This document shows positions 1-10,800 of a stretch of DNA of 64,000 bases, one piece after another. The stretch covers positions 23,439,612 to 23,503,611 of the forward strand of contig OX421497.1 of NCBI GenBank assembly GCA_949126835.1, in the 5' to 3' direction. Both the position numbers and the translations under genes were made by a program. Within the stretch, counting starts at the first letter, position 1. Every line of letters starts with the position of its first letter. The notes beneath the pieces were generated by a model. It saw only the letters and a list, made by a program, of their open reading frames with translations. It was not told the DNA's origin and did not search any database. Source of the stretch: Anisus vortex. Its lineage: Eukaryota > Mollusca > Gastropoda > Planorbidae.

Positions 1-966
1 AATGCCGCAACTCCGCAACTTGCCCCCTCCCCCCAAATCTAGCTCATTCGCTTTTGGTTTCTGCCTCTAGCCCCCCCCCCCACCACCACCAATCCTCGAA
101 TATCTTGTATCACTCCATGGAGTTGTAAAAAAAGGGGGGGGGGAGAGGGGATGCTTGTTTTTTTCTCTCTCTTTTTCTAAGACATAGTCTTGATAAGATT
201 TTTAAGATGAGCACATCGGCCGCGTGCGTTATGTCTTTAAGACTTGCTTGCGCACTGTCCATTGTTCTCACTGCACCTTGAGTAGACTGGTGGGAGGGTG
301 GGGCCTGGGGTTGGAAGGAGGGGCGGTGAATAATAGGGAACCTGCCTCTTGTAAAAAAAAATCTTAGAATATTTTGAGCTTGCCAAATGCTCACTCCTAG
401 ATACCCGTCTTTGTGTTGCAAAAGAAAAAAAAAGATTTAGCGTGGCTCTGATTGTGGCATAAATAGCCACCATCTCCGACGACCACCTTAAGAAGGGACA
501 TAGACACGGCATGGAGTAACATTCTAAGTTTAGGAGTTAACTTTTCCTGATTCACTGGCACATTATTATAACAGTGACTAATTCAAGTTTACAATTCATT
601 CATTGTCAATCACAAATAGTTGGATTTCTTTTGGTAAAAGCCAATAACAATTAATTGAACTACGGACAACTGATGCAAATTAATTCTTTAAGCAAACGTG
701 CAACATTTTGTTCTGAATATCTGTGGATGTTTATTAATTTATGTTCGTTGTGTTAAATTTAGAGCCTAAAATGTGATACAATAACACGCATAGTATATTA
801 TATCAATAAATAATTACAATTACCTGTTAACAACATTTCTTGGATCACTCAACATAAGAATTCTGGAGACAATTACATAGTGCTGTAGTTTAGACTATTT
901 GGACTTAAGTCTTAATTGGTTTGTTTAAATCAAGATTGGATTACTTTTTAATTTTTGTTCTATCAG
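1..966. other. 5' flank of the achaete-scute-like gene
   Basis: No coding region is supported here. The segment has a C-run near 70-80, a G-run near 136-143 and AT-rich DNA beyond 500. Short open frames on the minus strand show no recognisable domain. At its right edge a pyrimidine-rich tract ending in CTATCAG (960-966) looks like a 3' splice site, so a non-coding first exon may lie upstream, but no matching donor could be fixed. Confidence 0.5.
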
Positions 967-971
967 ATCTA

Positions 972-1793
972 ATGCTTAAAATGTCTGAATTATCAAAATA
1001 TCCTTATGATAGGAGTCATTGTATCCAAGTAAAAACCGAAGAAGAAATACCTTTTGGAAACGATCTTGATTACCAAGGCAACCACCACTTCCGTTTTCGG
1101 TTTACCAGTAGCCCTCAGAGTTATTCCTCGTGTATGTACGCTAGAGGTCTGGCCAACCGGCCCCAGCCGATTTCATTCAAAGAAAACAACGGACCTGCTT
1201 GCAGACGTAGGCTGGATTTTAGCAGCCCCACTTTCTTCGAAGAAGCTAAAGTCGGCCCTTTGGCCGTGGCCAAACGAAACGAAAGGGAGAGAAACAGGGT
1301 TAAGTTAATTAACATGACATTCCACACTCTCAGACAGCACCTGCCGCATCTGACCAGTGTGTGCAAAGGAAAGTCCAGGAAGCTAAGCAAGGTTCAGACG
1401 TTACGTTCCGCCATTGATTATATACGGCAACTCCAGGAGTTGGTGCATGCCAGGCAGGCTGGTCACGTGGCGAAACAAGAAGACTGCTTTCATGGTGAAA
1501 CCGGGGCCAGTCAACAAATGCTGGACAGCCCGCTGTCGGGACGAGCGGACAGCGTGGCGGACCTCGGCAGATCAATGGCAATATCAATGGCAGGGTGTGC
1601 CTACAGCGACTTCAGCAAGCTGGCGACGCACGAAGCGTTCAGGGAGCTTCCGTTGATGTCCGGTCCAGGCTCGTCGCCAACTTTTCCGGGCATCCCGTTC
1701 GACCTACTGCTAAGAACAGACGATGACGCCATGATTAGTACCGACGATGATGTTATGATAAGCACAGATGAGGATGACTTTGTTGATTGGTAA
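972..1793 (+). CDS. ASCL: Achaete-scute-like bHLH transcription factor
   Basis: A 273-residue protein from the first ATG of the frame; a second ATG lies at 981. The frame stays open upstream to a TTG at 921, but those codons cover a likely splice acceptor and were left out. The bHLH domain is at 1272-1445 (about residues 101-158): basic region RNERERNRVKLIN, helix 1 TFHTLRQHLP, then LSKVQTLRSAIDYIRQLQELV. The ERNRVK basic region and SKVxTLRSAxxYIRxLQ helix 2 are achaete-scute family hallmarks; such proteins dimerise with E-proteins, bind E-boxes and drive neural precursor fate. The loop is longer than in vertebrate ASCL1, as in insect achaete/scute. The C-terminus has three degenerate copies of an acidic STDDD-type unit and ends DEDDFVDW, resembling the acidic/aromatic tail of ASCL1. 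The family is secure; orthology within ASCL1-5 is not resolved. Confidence 0.9.
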   Translation: MLKMSELSKYPYDRSHCIQVKTEEEIPFGNDLDYQGNHHFRFRFTSSPQSYSSCMYARGLANRPQPISFKENNGPACRRRLDFSSPTFFEEAKVGPLAVAKRNERERNRVKLINMTFHTLRQHLPHLTSVCKGKSRKLSKVQTLRSAIDYIRQLQELVHARQAGHVAKQEDCFHGETGASQQMLDSPLSGRADSVADLGRSMAISMAGCAYSDFSKLATHEAFRELPLMSGPGSSPTFPGIPFDLLLRTDDDAMISTDDDVMISTDEDDFVDW

Positions 1794-2300
1794 TAGAGTC
1801 GAAGGTAAGTTTCGATACATTGTTTAGTATATCTTCACATTTTGCGTCTATAAATGACACCCGGGACCCAAGACGCCAAAAACTAAATGATGTAAACACG
1901 ACAATAAATAAACAAAAAGAATTTCATTACTTGTGGAAACACTGTGTAATATTTTATGAGAATTATGTTGTTAAAATATATAATGGCGTAAAATTAAATC
2001 ATAAAACTAATGAGATAATACAAACTTTGATATAATTATAAAAATGGAGAATGGAGTCGCTTTAATGACTTTAATGCATCTGTGTTACTTAGGGGGAGAA
2101 CAGAAAAACTTTATAACCACTCAATTTTCAAGTTGCCAGATTATTTCCCCTCGCTTCACAGCTCGTTAAACTCTGTACCAAATTTCTATTTTAAACAAAA
2201 TATGAGTCAGCAAACAATCTGATTGGTTCCATTTGTCATTCACATTTGGTTAGTTGTTGTTTTTTTTTTGCCATTTAATTGTTTGTTTAAATAAATTCAA
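1794..2300. other. 3' flank of the bHLH gene with poly(A) signal
   Basis: AATAAA at 1903-1908 is a plausible polyadenylation signal 110 bp after the stop codon at 1791-1793. The rest is AT-rich and no other feature was recognised. The 8 bp at 2301-2308 are the left target duplication of the next transposon. Confidence 0.5.
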
Positions 2301-2413
2301 GTCTACGTCAGCGTTTCCCTCAAATGCAGGATCGCAACCCGGCGGTACCGGGCCACAAAAACAACCTTACCGGGTCGCAAAAAAACAACAACAGAAGTCT
2401 TGTGAAAACTCAT

Positions 2414-2789
2414 AATATATCTTCATGTCACATATAGACTTTAATAGGCTTTACAAAATATATTTTAATGTCACATATATACTTTAATAGGCTTTACAAA
2501 ATATATATTCATGTCACATATAGACTTTAATAGGCTTTACAAAATATATCTTTATGTCACATACAGACTTTAATAGGCTTTACAAAATGTATCTTTATGT
2601 CACATATAGACTTTAATAGGCTTTACAAAATATATATTCATGTCACATATAGACTTTAATAGGCTTTACAAAATATATATTCATGTCACATATAGACTTT
2701 AATAGGCTTTACAAAATATATCTTTATGTCACATATAGACTTTAATAGGCTTTACAAAATATATCTTTATGTCACATATAGACTTTAAT
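2414..2789. repeat. 43-bp minisatellite, left part
   Basis: Nearly nine tandem copies of a 43-bp AT-rich unit containing GTCACATATAGACTTTAATA. The array is interrupted at 2789 by the LINE and resumes at 6843, so it predates the insertion. Confidence 0.95.
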
Positions 2790-5700
2790 CAATGGCATCC
2801 TTCCGTCTCGCGAGACGATGGTGCATCACCGTGATTCGAGGTTGCACTTCCTCGTGTGGCTGAGCAGGCCTATCCTTGAATGACAGTCTTTTTTACAGCC
2901 TTTGCACACGTGTTCTGTGGGTCCTATTTTTTCCGCTTTTCTTTTAGCCCTTTTATTTATGCTCTCCTCCATTCTATTTTCCTCTGCCGTTTTAACCCCT
3001 TTCCTGACAGCAGTGCGCCAGGTGGACCGATCCTCTGCCTTCTCCTCCCAGTCACTTGTACTTATTCTGGCTGCTCTCATGTCTCTCATACAGACATCTT
3101 TATAGCGGAGGCGTGGGCGACCTGTCTTTCTCTTCCCAGATGCCAATTCTCCATATAGGAGGTCCTTTGGGATTCTGCCTGGACTCATTCTTCTTACATG
3201 TCCTAGCCATCTTAGGCGCCTTTCACTGAGGACTGCGAACATGCTTTGGGCGCTGGCGCGCGTCAGTACCTCACTGTTAGGGACTTTGTCCTGCCATTTA
3301 ATGCCAAGGACGCGACGCAGACACCTCAGGTGGAAGCTATTTAGCTTGCGCTCATGGGACGCATAGGTTGTCCATGATTCGCTACCATAAAGCAGCGTGC
3401 TGATGACGCAGGCCTGGTAGACACATAGTTTGGTCCTTTCTGTCAGCCTGGTGTTTTCCCAAACCCGTTTACCAAGTATAGCCATTGTGGCAGCTGCCTT
3501 GCCGATTCTGCTATTTAGTTCATCCTCTATGGACAATGAGCTGGAAATCTTGGACCCCAAGTAGGTGAAACAGTCCACAACTTCCAGGTTTTCGTTTTCT
3601 ATAGTAATGATAGGAACGGAGCATGTGTCTTGGGCCATGATATTTGTCTTCTTTATGCTCACCTGCAGGCCGAATTCTTTGCAGGCGTTGGCGAAGCTTG
3701 ACACAAGCTGTTGTAGGCCTGTTTCTGTGTGTGATATCAGGGCCGCATCGTCAGCAAAAAGTAGCTCGCGAATTAGGACCTCTTTCGTTTTGGTTTTGGC
3801 TCGGAGACGGGCAGTGTTGAAAAGTCCTCCATCAGCTCTGGTGTGTAACCAGATTCCATCACTACTATCCTTGAAGGCGTATCGGAGCAGTATAGAGAAG
3901 AATATTGCGAACAGTGTTGGTGCGAGTACACAGCCTTGCTTTACACCGCTACTGACTGGGAAGGCTTCAGAGGTGGCTCCGTTGAAGTGCACTGTGCCCT
4001 GCATGTTATCATGGAACTGTCTGATGATGGCGAGTAAGTGTGGGGGACAGCCAATTTTTTCCAGAATTTGGAACAGCCCACTGCGACTAACTAAATCAAA
4101 GGCTTTTGTCAGGTCTATGAAGGCGATGTATAGTGGCATCTGCTGCTCTCTACATTTTTCCTGCATCTGCCGTATGGAGAACACCATGTCTATGGTAGAC
4201 CGACCCGCCCGAAAACCACATTGTGACTCTGGATAAACTCGGGAGGCTAAACTTTGCAAGCGAGTAAGAGTGACGCGGGCAAAAGCCTTTCCTACGATGC
4301 TCAGAAGCGAGATACCGCGGTAGTTATTGCAGTCGCTTCTATCGCCCTTATTCTTATATAACGTCACTATGTTTGCGTCCTTCATGTCCTGGGGGATGTA
4401 TCCCTGTTCCCAGCAGAGGACTAGCAGCTCGTGTAAGGGCTGGAGCAGCACTGTCTTACCGTTCTTCAGAGCTTCTGGAGGTATTCCATCGCTCCCAGGG
4501 GCTTTTCCACAGGCTAGGCGGTCGATGGCTTTGCTTAGCTCTTCCTGTGTGGGAATGGCATCTAGTTCTTCCATGAGCGGCATGTCGGGGATGTCATCTA
4601 GGGCGGTGCTGGAGACTGTGTTAACTGTTGCATACAGTTCCAGGTAATGTTCAATCCAGCGTTTGAGCTGTTCCGCTTCGTCCCTGATGATTTCTCCAGT
4701 TTTGGATTTTAGGGGTGCAACCTTTGACGTCGTAGGGCCGATTGCTTTTTTAATGTTTTCGTACATGGCTTTGGCGTTTCCCATATCAGCAGCTGATTGT
4801 ATGCTTGAGCAGAGGTTAAGCCAGTAGGTATTGGCACATTGACGGGCAACCCTCTGAGCATGCATCTTAGCTGTTTTGAGGGCGTGCAGTGTGTCGGGAG
4901 TAGGCTTCTCCTTGTATGCCAGGAGAGCTTTCCTTTTAGCTTCGGTGACAGGTTTCATTTCATCCCAGTTGGCGTCGAACCAGTCCGTGTTTTCGCGTTT
5001 TTTTTTGCCAAAGGCATGTATTGCTGAGTCGTATATCGAATCGCGGAGATCCGACCATTTGGAGTCAATAGTGACATTTTGGGTTGATTTTGGGAGGGCT
5101 TCTTGTATTTTGCCAATGTAAAGCTGTGTTTTTACTGGGTCCTTCATGCAATAGGTGTTTATGCGTTGACGTCTCTTTTCTTTGGTGTGATACGAGTTCC
5201 TTCGCATTATTCGTACCTTGCTGGCCACTAGGGAGTGATCAGTGTCGCAGTCGGCACTATGGTAACTACGGGTGAGAAGAACACTAGCAAGTTGTGAACG
5301 CCTGGTGATGATGAGGTCCAACTGGTGCCATTGGCGCGATCGAGGGTGTCTCCAGGACACTTGGTGTATATCTTTGCATTTAAAGAAAGTGTTAGTCACA
5401 CACAAGCCCCCTGAACAACACAGTTCCAGCAATCTCTGTCCGTTCTCATTTATTTTGCCCCTTCCAAAAAGACCAAGGCACGTGGGCCAAGCCACGTGGT
5501 CTCCCCCCACTCTAGCGTTGAAGTCTCCTAAGAGATAGATTGCCTCATTTTTGTGGATGCCGGCTATTGCTTGTTCTAAGGCGTCGTAGAACTGGTCCTT
5601 CTCTTCTGAGGTAGAGCAGAGAGTTGGGGCGTACACACTAAATATGTTGGCCGGGCCATCAGATGTTCTGAGTCGTAGTGCGATGATCCTCTCCGTGCCT

Positions 5701-6842
5701 GATGATGGGGGTTCAATGGAGGGTAGGAGGGTATTCTTCACTGCGAAACCCACGCCATGCTGTTTTGGTGCACCTGTGGGTCTGCCTTGCCAGAAGAATG
5801 TGTAGTTTGTTTCTTTCAGTGAGCCGCTGTCTGGTAGCCTAGTCTCCTGGAGGCAGGCGATGTCAATTTTTAGCCTGTCAAGTTCTCTGTCGATGATGCC
5901 TGTCTTCCGCATATCGTTGATGGATTGCAGGTCAGTTATGATGCCGGGACACATAGTCCTAACGTTCCAGCTTGCAATTCGAAGAGCTGGAGTCTTCTTT
6001 TTATTTTTCGTATTTCCTGGTGCAGGGCTTTTTGGCCCACTTGTTGAGCTGGTGCTCTAATCTCCACGCACCCAGTGGAGAAGGCAGGCCATGACGGGAT
6101 AGCACCTATTTGACTGGGGGCTGCCCAGTTTAAGGCGGGCGGTAGCTGTCCAGTGAAACTTGTTAGTCTCTCCCACCGTCGGAAGCAACCCCTGGCGCCC
6201 AGCTCTACGTCAATTGAGCTTTGGCTTAGAACCGGTAGACTGCTGCTTCCCGTGTTTTGCCGACACCTTGCGGCGACGCTGGAGTGTCCTCTCCAGAGGT
6301 GATGCAAGCCTGGGCGGGTGATGTATGGAGAATTAGCTGTAGCCCAAACAGCAGATCCCCCCTCTCCACGTTACTGGTGTAACCAAGGGAGCGACTTGCG
6401 TCGATGCAGCTTGGCGCCAATGACGTCGCAGGAGAAGCCGGAATGTAGATAGCTTTTATATACAAACCGCCTGTAGGTACTCCGTTTCCTGATTTTCTGT
6501 CGGGGTTTACTCCCTTAGCCTTTCCCGGGTAACAGGTATAGCCGCAAGGCAGCGGAGGTTTGGAGTCAGAGTTGCCTTCTCCTAGATGAACTACCAACAA
6601 AGGTTAACGAGCCTCATCTACCCGAAGCGACTGGTTTTAAGGCGCCAGTGGACCGCCTTCGCCCCTTCTCCTGTTAGTAGCAACATGGTCCGCCGGGCTT
6701 AGAGAATTAAGCCACACGTGAAGGCCAGGAGTTGGACTTTAGTTGACAGAGGCATTATGAGACGCGGGCCTTTTAGAGCATTTCTAGAGGAGTGGGTGCT
6801 TATCTCCCACTCCCGCCCTGGCATTGCCAACCTTGGACCATA
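2790..6842 (-). mobile_element. Non-LTR retrotransposon, apparently intact
   Basis: A 4,053-bp minus-strand insertion inside the 43-bp array. The 10-bp target AGACTTTAAT is present intact on both sides (2780-2789 and 6843-6852), so the insertion is precise and recent. The element's 3' end is at 2790 and has no poly(A) tail; it ends near a perfect palindrome, CGTCTCGCGAGACG (2805-2818). About 0.8-0.9 kb of 5' leader lies at 5955-6842. Related 3' ends occur in fragments near 25.1 kb and 47.2 kb. Confidence 0.93.
2826..5954 (-). CDS. Endonuclease-reverse transcriptase polyprotein of the non-LTR element
   Basis: A 1042-residue uninterrupted frame. The N-terminal 240 residues are an APE-type endonuclease: QETR near 36-39, GDFN at 143-146, TDH at 238-240. 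The frame is open about 100 bp further upstream and encodes SWNVRT just before the first Met, a conserved start of this domain, so translation may begin earlier or at a non-AUG codon. The reverse transcriptase spans about 525-800, with the catalytic motif as FADD at 733-736. A C-terminal region (RLRWLGHVRRM, then GKRKTGRPRLRYKD) and a terminal CxxC...HxxxC finger (CKGC...SHTRKC) follow, typical of a large invertebrate group of APE-RT elements. It copies element RNA into DNA at a nicked target. All key residues are present. The clade was not assigned. Confidence 0.92.
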   Translation of the reverse strand: MCPGIITDLQSINDMRKTGIIDRELDRLKIDIACLQETRLPDSGSLKETNYTFFWQGRPTGAPKQHGVGFAVKNTLLPSIEPPSSGTERIIALRLRTSDGPANIFSVYAPTLCSTSEEKDQFYDALEQAIAGIHKNEAIYLLGDFNARVGGDHVAWPTCLGLFGRGKINENGQRLLELCCSGGLCVTNTFFKCKDIHQVSWRHPRSRQWHQLDLIITRRSQLASVLLTRSYHSADCDTDHSLVASKVRIMRRNSYHTKEKRRQRINTYCMKDPVKTQLYIGKIQEALPKSTQNVTIDSKWSDLRDSIYDSAIHAFGKKKRENTDWFDANWDEMKPVTEAKRKALLAYKEKPTPDTLHALKTAKMHAQRVARQCANTYWLNLCSSIQSAADMGNAKAMYENIKKAIGPTTSKVAPLKSKTGEIIRDEAEQLKRWIEHYLELYATVNTVSSTALDDIPDMPLMEELDAIPTQEELSKAIDRLACGKAPGSDGIPPEALKNGKTVLLQPLHELLVLCWEQGYIPQDMKDANIVTLYKNKGDRSDCNNYRGISLLSIVGKAFARVTLTRLQSLASRVYPESQCGFRAGRSTIDMVFSIRQMQEKCREQQMPLYIAFIDLTKAFDLVSRSGLFQILEKIGCPPHLLAIIRQFHDNMQGTVHFNGATSEAFPVSSGVKQGCVLAPTLFAIFFSILLRYAFKDSSDGIWLHTRADGGLFNTARLRAKTKTKEVLIRELLFADDAALISHTETGLQQLVSSFANACKEFGLQVSIKKTNIMAQDTCSVPIITIENENLEVVDCFTYLGSKISSSLSIEDELNSRIGKAAATMAILGKRVWENTRLTERTKLCVYQACVISTLLYGSESWTTYASHERKLNSFHLRCLRRVLGIKWQDKVPNSEVLTRASAQSMFAVLSERRLRWLGHVRRMSPGRIPKDLLYGELASGKRKTGRPRLRYKDVCMRDMRAARISTSDWEEKAEDRSTWRTAVRKGVKTAEENRMEESINKRAKRKAEKIGPTEHVCKGCKKDCHSRIGLLSHTRKCNLESR

Positions 6843-7297
6843 AGACTTTAATAGGCTTTACAAAATGTATCTTTATGTCACATATAGACTTTAATAGGCT
6901 TTACAAAATATATCTTTCTGTCAAATAGAGTCTTTAATAGGCTTTACAAAATATATCTTTATGTCACATATAGACTTTAATAGGCTTTACAAAATGTATC
7001 TTTATGTCACATATAGACTTTAATAGGCTTTACAAAATGTATCTTTATGTCACATATAGACTTTAATAGGCTTTACAAAATATATCTTTATGTCACATAT
7101 AGACTTTAATAGGCTTTACAAAATATATCTTTATGTCACATATAGACTTTAATAGGCTTTACAAAATATATCTTTATGTCACATATAGACTTTAATAGGC
7201 TTTACAAAATATATCTTTATGTCACATATAGACTTTAATAGGCTTTACAAAATATATCTTTATGTCACATATAGACTTTAATAGGCTTTACAAAATG
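6843..7297. repeat. 43-bp minisatellite, right part
   Basis: About 10.5 copies of the unit seen at 2414-2789. The first ten bases are the duplicated LINE target. Units differ by single substitutions (for example ATATAT versus ATGTAT at the join). Confidence 0.95.
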
Positions 7298-7374
7298 TTA
7301 GTGGGGCATGAAGTAGAAGTGTAAAAACTATCAGGATCTCGAGTAAGAAAAGTTTGAGAAACGCTGATCTACAT

Positions 7375-7820
7375 TTTCTATTTAAATTTTGGCTCTACTC
7401 TAGGTGGAGCAATACTAAGTGAAACTTGAATCAATTTCTAAATTCTTTAAACTGCGGGCATAAAATGGATATAGATCTAGTACTCCCTGATCTATAAATA
7501 AATTGGACTAGAAACGGAAGCAATATTTGCTAATCCCAAGCGCACGCTTTTGTTTTTAACTCACTAACACTGATCCATAAAAAAGTGTCCTAAACAAGGA
7601 GGTGTATAATAATAATATATATATATATATATACATATAGGTCAGTGGTAAATATATGTTTTTAATGCCCAAGTCTTAAGCAAGTAAACCTATTTTCTTT
7701 AATTGAATATTTCATTGTTGGCCTACATGTTAAACAACACATGAAGTATATCGTGGGAAAAAGCATTGGTGTGAAAAATAAAATAATGTTTTTAAATGTC
7801 TTCGTGTCTACACATAATAT
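7375..7820. other. Spacer before the 54-bp array, with a TA microsatellite
   Basis: AT-rich DNA with a short (TA)n run at about 7614-7635. No gene is supported. The frame that runs through the array starts at an ATG at 7741, but the 27 codons before the first unit match no domain I recognise. Confidence 0.5.
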
Positions 7821-10800
7821 CAGTAGTTTAGACCTACATCAGATCAAAGTAATCGATATGGAGAAATATTTAGTCAGTAGTTTAGACCTACATCAGATCA
7901 AAGTAATCGATATGGAGAAATATTTAGTCAGTAGTTTAGACCTACATCAGATCAAAGTAATCGATATGGAAAAATATTTAGTCAGTAGTTTAGACCTACA
8001 TCAGATCAAAGTAATCGATATGGAGAAATATTTAGTCAGTAGTTTAGACCTACATCAGATCAAAGTAATCAATATGGAGAAATATTTAGTCAGTAGTTTA
8101 GACCTACATCAGATCAAAGTAATCGATATGGAGAAATATTTAGTCAGTAGTTTAGACCTACATCAGATCAAAGTAATCGATATGGAGAAATATTTAGTCA
8201 GTAGTTTAAACCTACATCAGATCAAAGTAATCGATATGGAGAAATATTTAGTCAGTAGTTTAGACCTACATCAGATCAAAGTAATCGATATGGAGAAATA
8301 TTTAGTCAGTAGTTTAGACCTACATCAGATCAAAGTAATCGATATGGAGAAATATTTAGTCAGTAGTTTAGACCTACATCAGATCAAAGTAATCGATATG
8401 GAGAAATATTTAGTCAGTAGTTTAGACCTACATCAGATCAAAGTAATCGATATAGAGAAATATTTAGTCAGTAGTTTAGACCTACATCAGATCAAAGTAA
8501 TCGATATGGAGAAATATTTAGTCAGTAGTTTAGACCTACATCAGATCAAAGTAATCGATATGGAGAAATATTTAGTCAGTAGTTTAGACCTACATCAGAT
8601 CAAAGTAATCGATATGGAGAAATATTTAGTCAGTAGTTTAGACCTACATCAGATCAAAGTAATCGATATGGAGAAATATTTAGTCAGTAGTCTAGACCTA
8701 CATCAGATCAAAGTAATCGATATGGAGAAATATTTAGTCAGTAGTTTAGACCTACATCAGATCAAAGTAATCGATATGGAGAAATATTTAGTCAGTAGTT
8801 TAGACCTACATCAGATCAAAGTAATCGATATGGAGAACTATTTACTCAGTAGTTTAGACCTACATCAGATCAAAGTAATCGATATGGAGAAATATTCAGT
8901 CAGTAGTTTAGACCTACATCAGATCAAAGTAATCGATATGGAGAAATATTTAGTCAGTAGTTTAGACCTACATCAGATCAAAGTAATCGATATGGAGAAA
9001 TATTTAGTCAGTAGTTTAGACCTACATCAGATCAAAGTAATCGATATGGAGAAATATTTAGTCAGTAGTCTAGACCTACATCAGATCAAAGTAATCGATA
9101 TGGAGAAATATTTAGTCAGTAGTTTAGACCTACATCAGATCAAAGTAATCGATATGGAGAAATATTTAGTCAGTAGTTTAGACCTACATCAGATCAAAGT
9201 AATCGATATGGAGAAATATTTACTCAGTAGTTTAGACCTACATCAGATCAAAGTAATCGATATGGAGAAATATTCAGTCAGTAGTTTAGACCTACATCAG
9301 ATCAAAGTAATCGATATGGAGAAATATTTAGTCAGTAGTTTAGACCTAGATCAGATCAAAGTAATCGATATGGAGAAATATTTAGTCAGTAGTTTAGACC
9401 TACATCAGATCAAAGTAATCGATATGGAGAAATATTTAGTCAGTAGTTTAGACCTACATCAGATCAAAGTAATCGATATGGAGAAATATTTAGTCAGTAG
9501 TCTAGACCTACATCAGATCAAAGTAATCGATATGGAGAAATATTTAGTTAGTAGTTTAGACCTACATCAGATCAAAGTAATCGATATGGAGAAATATTTA
9601 GTCAGTAGTTTAGACCTACATCAGATCAAAGTAATCGATATGGAGAAATATTTAGTCAGTAGTTTAGACCTACATCAGATCAAAGTAATCGATATGGAGA
9701 AATATTTAGTCAGTAGTTTAGACCTACATCAGATCAAAGTAATCGATATGGAGAAATATTTAGTCAGTAGTTTAGACCTACATCAGATCAAAGTAATCGA
9801 TATGGAGAAATATTTAGTCAGTAGTTTAGACCTACATCAGATCAAAGTAATCGATATGGAGAAATATTTAGTCAGTAGTTTAGACCTACATCAGATCAAA
9901 GTAATCGATATGGAGAAATATTTAGTCAGTAGTTTAGACCTACATCAGATCAAAGTAATCGATATGGAGAAATATTTAGTCAGTAGTTTAGACCTACATC
10001 AGATCAAAGTAATCGATATGGAGAAATATTTAGTCAGTAGTTTAGACCTACATCAGATCAAAGTAATCGATATGGAGAAATATTTAGTCAGTCGTTTAGA
10101 TCTACATCAGATCAAAGTAATCGATATGGAGAAATATTTAGTCAGTAGTTTAGACCTACATCAGATCAAAGTAATCGATATGGAGAAATATTTAGTCAGT
10201 AGTTTAGACCTACATCAGATCAAAGTAATCGATATGGAGAAATATTTAGTCAGTAGTTTAGACCTACATCAGATCAAAGTAATCGATATGGAGAAATATT
10301 TAGTCAGTAGTTTAGACCTACATCAGATCAAAGTAATCGATATGGAGAAATATTTAGTCAGTAGTTTAGACCTACATCAGATCAAAGTAATCGATATGGA
10401 GAAATATTTAGTCAGTAGTTTAGACCTACATCAGATCAAAGTAATCGATATGGAGAAATATTTAGTCAGTCGTTTAGATCTACATCAGATCAAAGTAATC
10501 GATATGGAGAAATATTTAGTCAGTAGTTTAGACCTACATCAGATCAAAGTAATCGATATGGAGAAATATTTAGTCAGTAGTTTAGACCTACATCAGATCA
10601 AAGTAATCGATATGGAGAAATATTTAGTCAGTAGTTTAGACCTACATCAGATCAAAGTAATCGATATGGAGAAATATTTAGTCAGTAGTTTAGACCTACA
10701 TCAGATCAAAGTAATCGATATGGAGAAATATTTAGTCAGTAGTTTAGACCTACATCAGATCAAAGTAATCGATATGGAGAAATATTTAGTCAGTAGTTTA

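Larger units (their letters stand above)
2309..7366. mobile_element. hAT-like non-autonomous element carrying a 43-bp minisatellite and a nested LINE
   Basis: The left end reads CAGCGTTTCCCTCAAA and the right end, reverse-complemented, CAGCGTTTCTCAAA, typical of hAT terminal inverted repeats. The flanking octamers are GTCTACGT (2301-2308) and ATCTACAT (7367-7374), 6 of 8 identical, as expected of an old 8-bp hAT target duplication. Subterminal GGTCGCAA-type sequence is also common in hAT elements. There is no transposase. Removing the LINE (2790-6842) and its duplicated target leaves about 1 kb, most of it 43-bp tandem repeat. Calling it hAT rests on termini and duplication length. Confidence 0.7.

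Noticed and set aside
921..971. N-terminal extension of the bHLH protein from a TTG at 921
   Set aside because: It would span a pyrimidine tract and AG that look like a splice acceptor, and it encodes a hydrophobic stretch absent from the family.
3565..4236. Plus-strand 223-codon frame
   Set aside because: Antisense shadow of the LINE ORF, with no recognisable domain.
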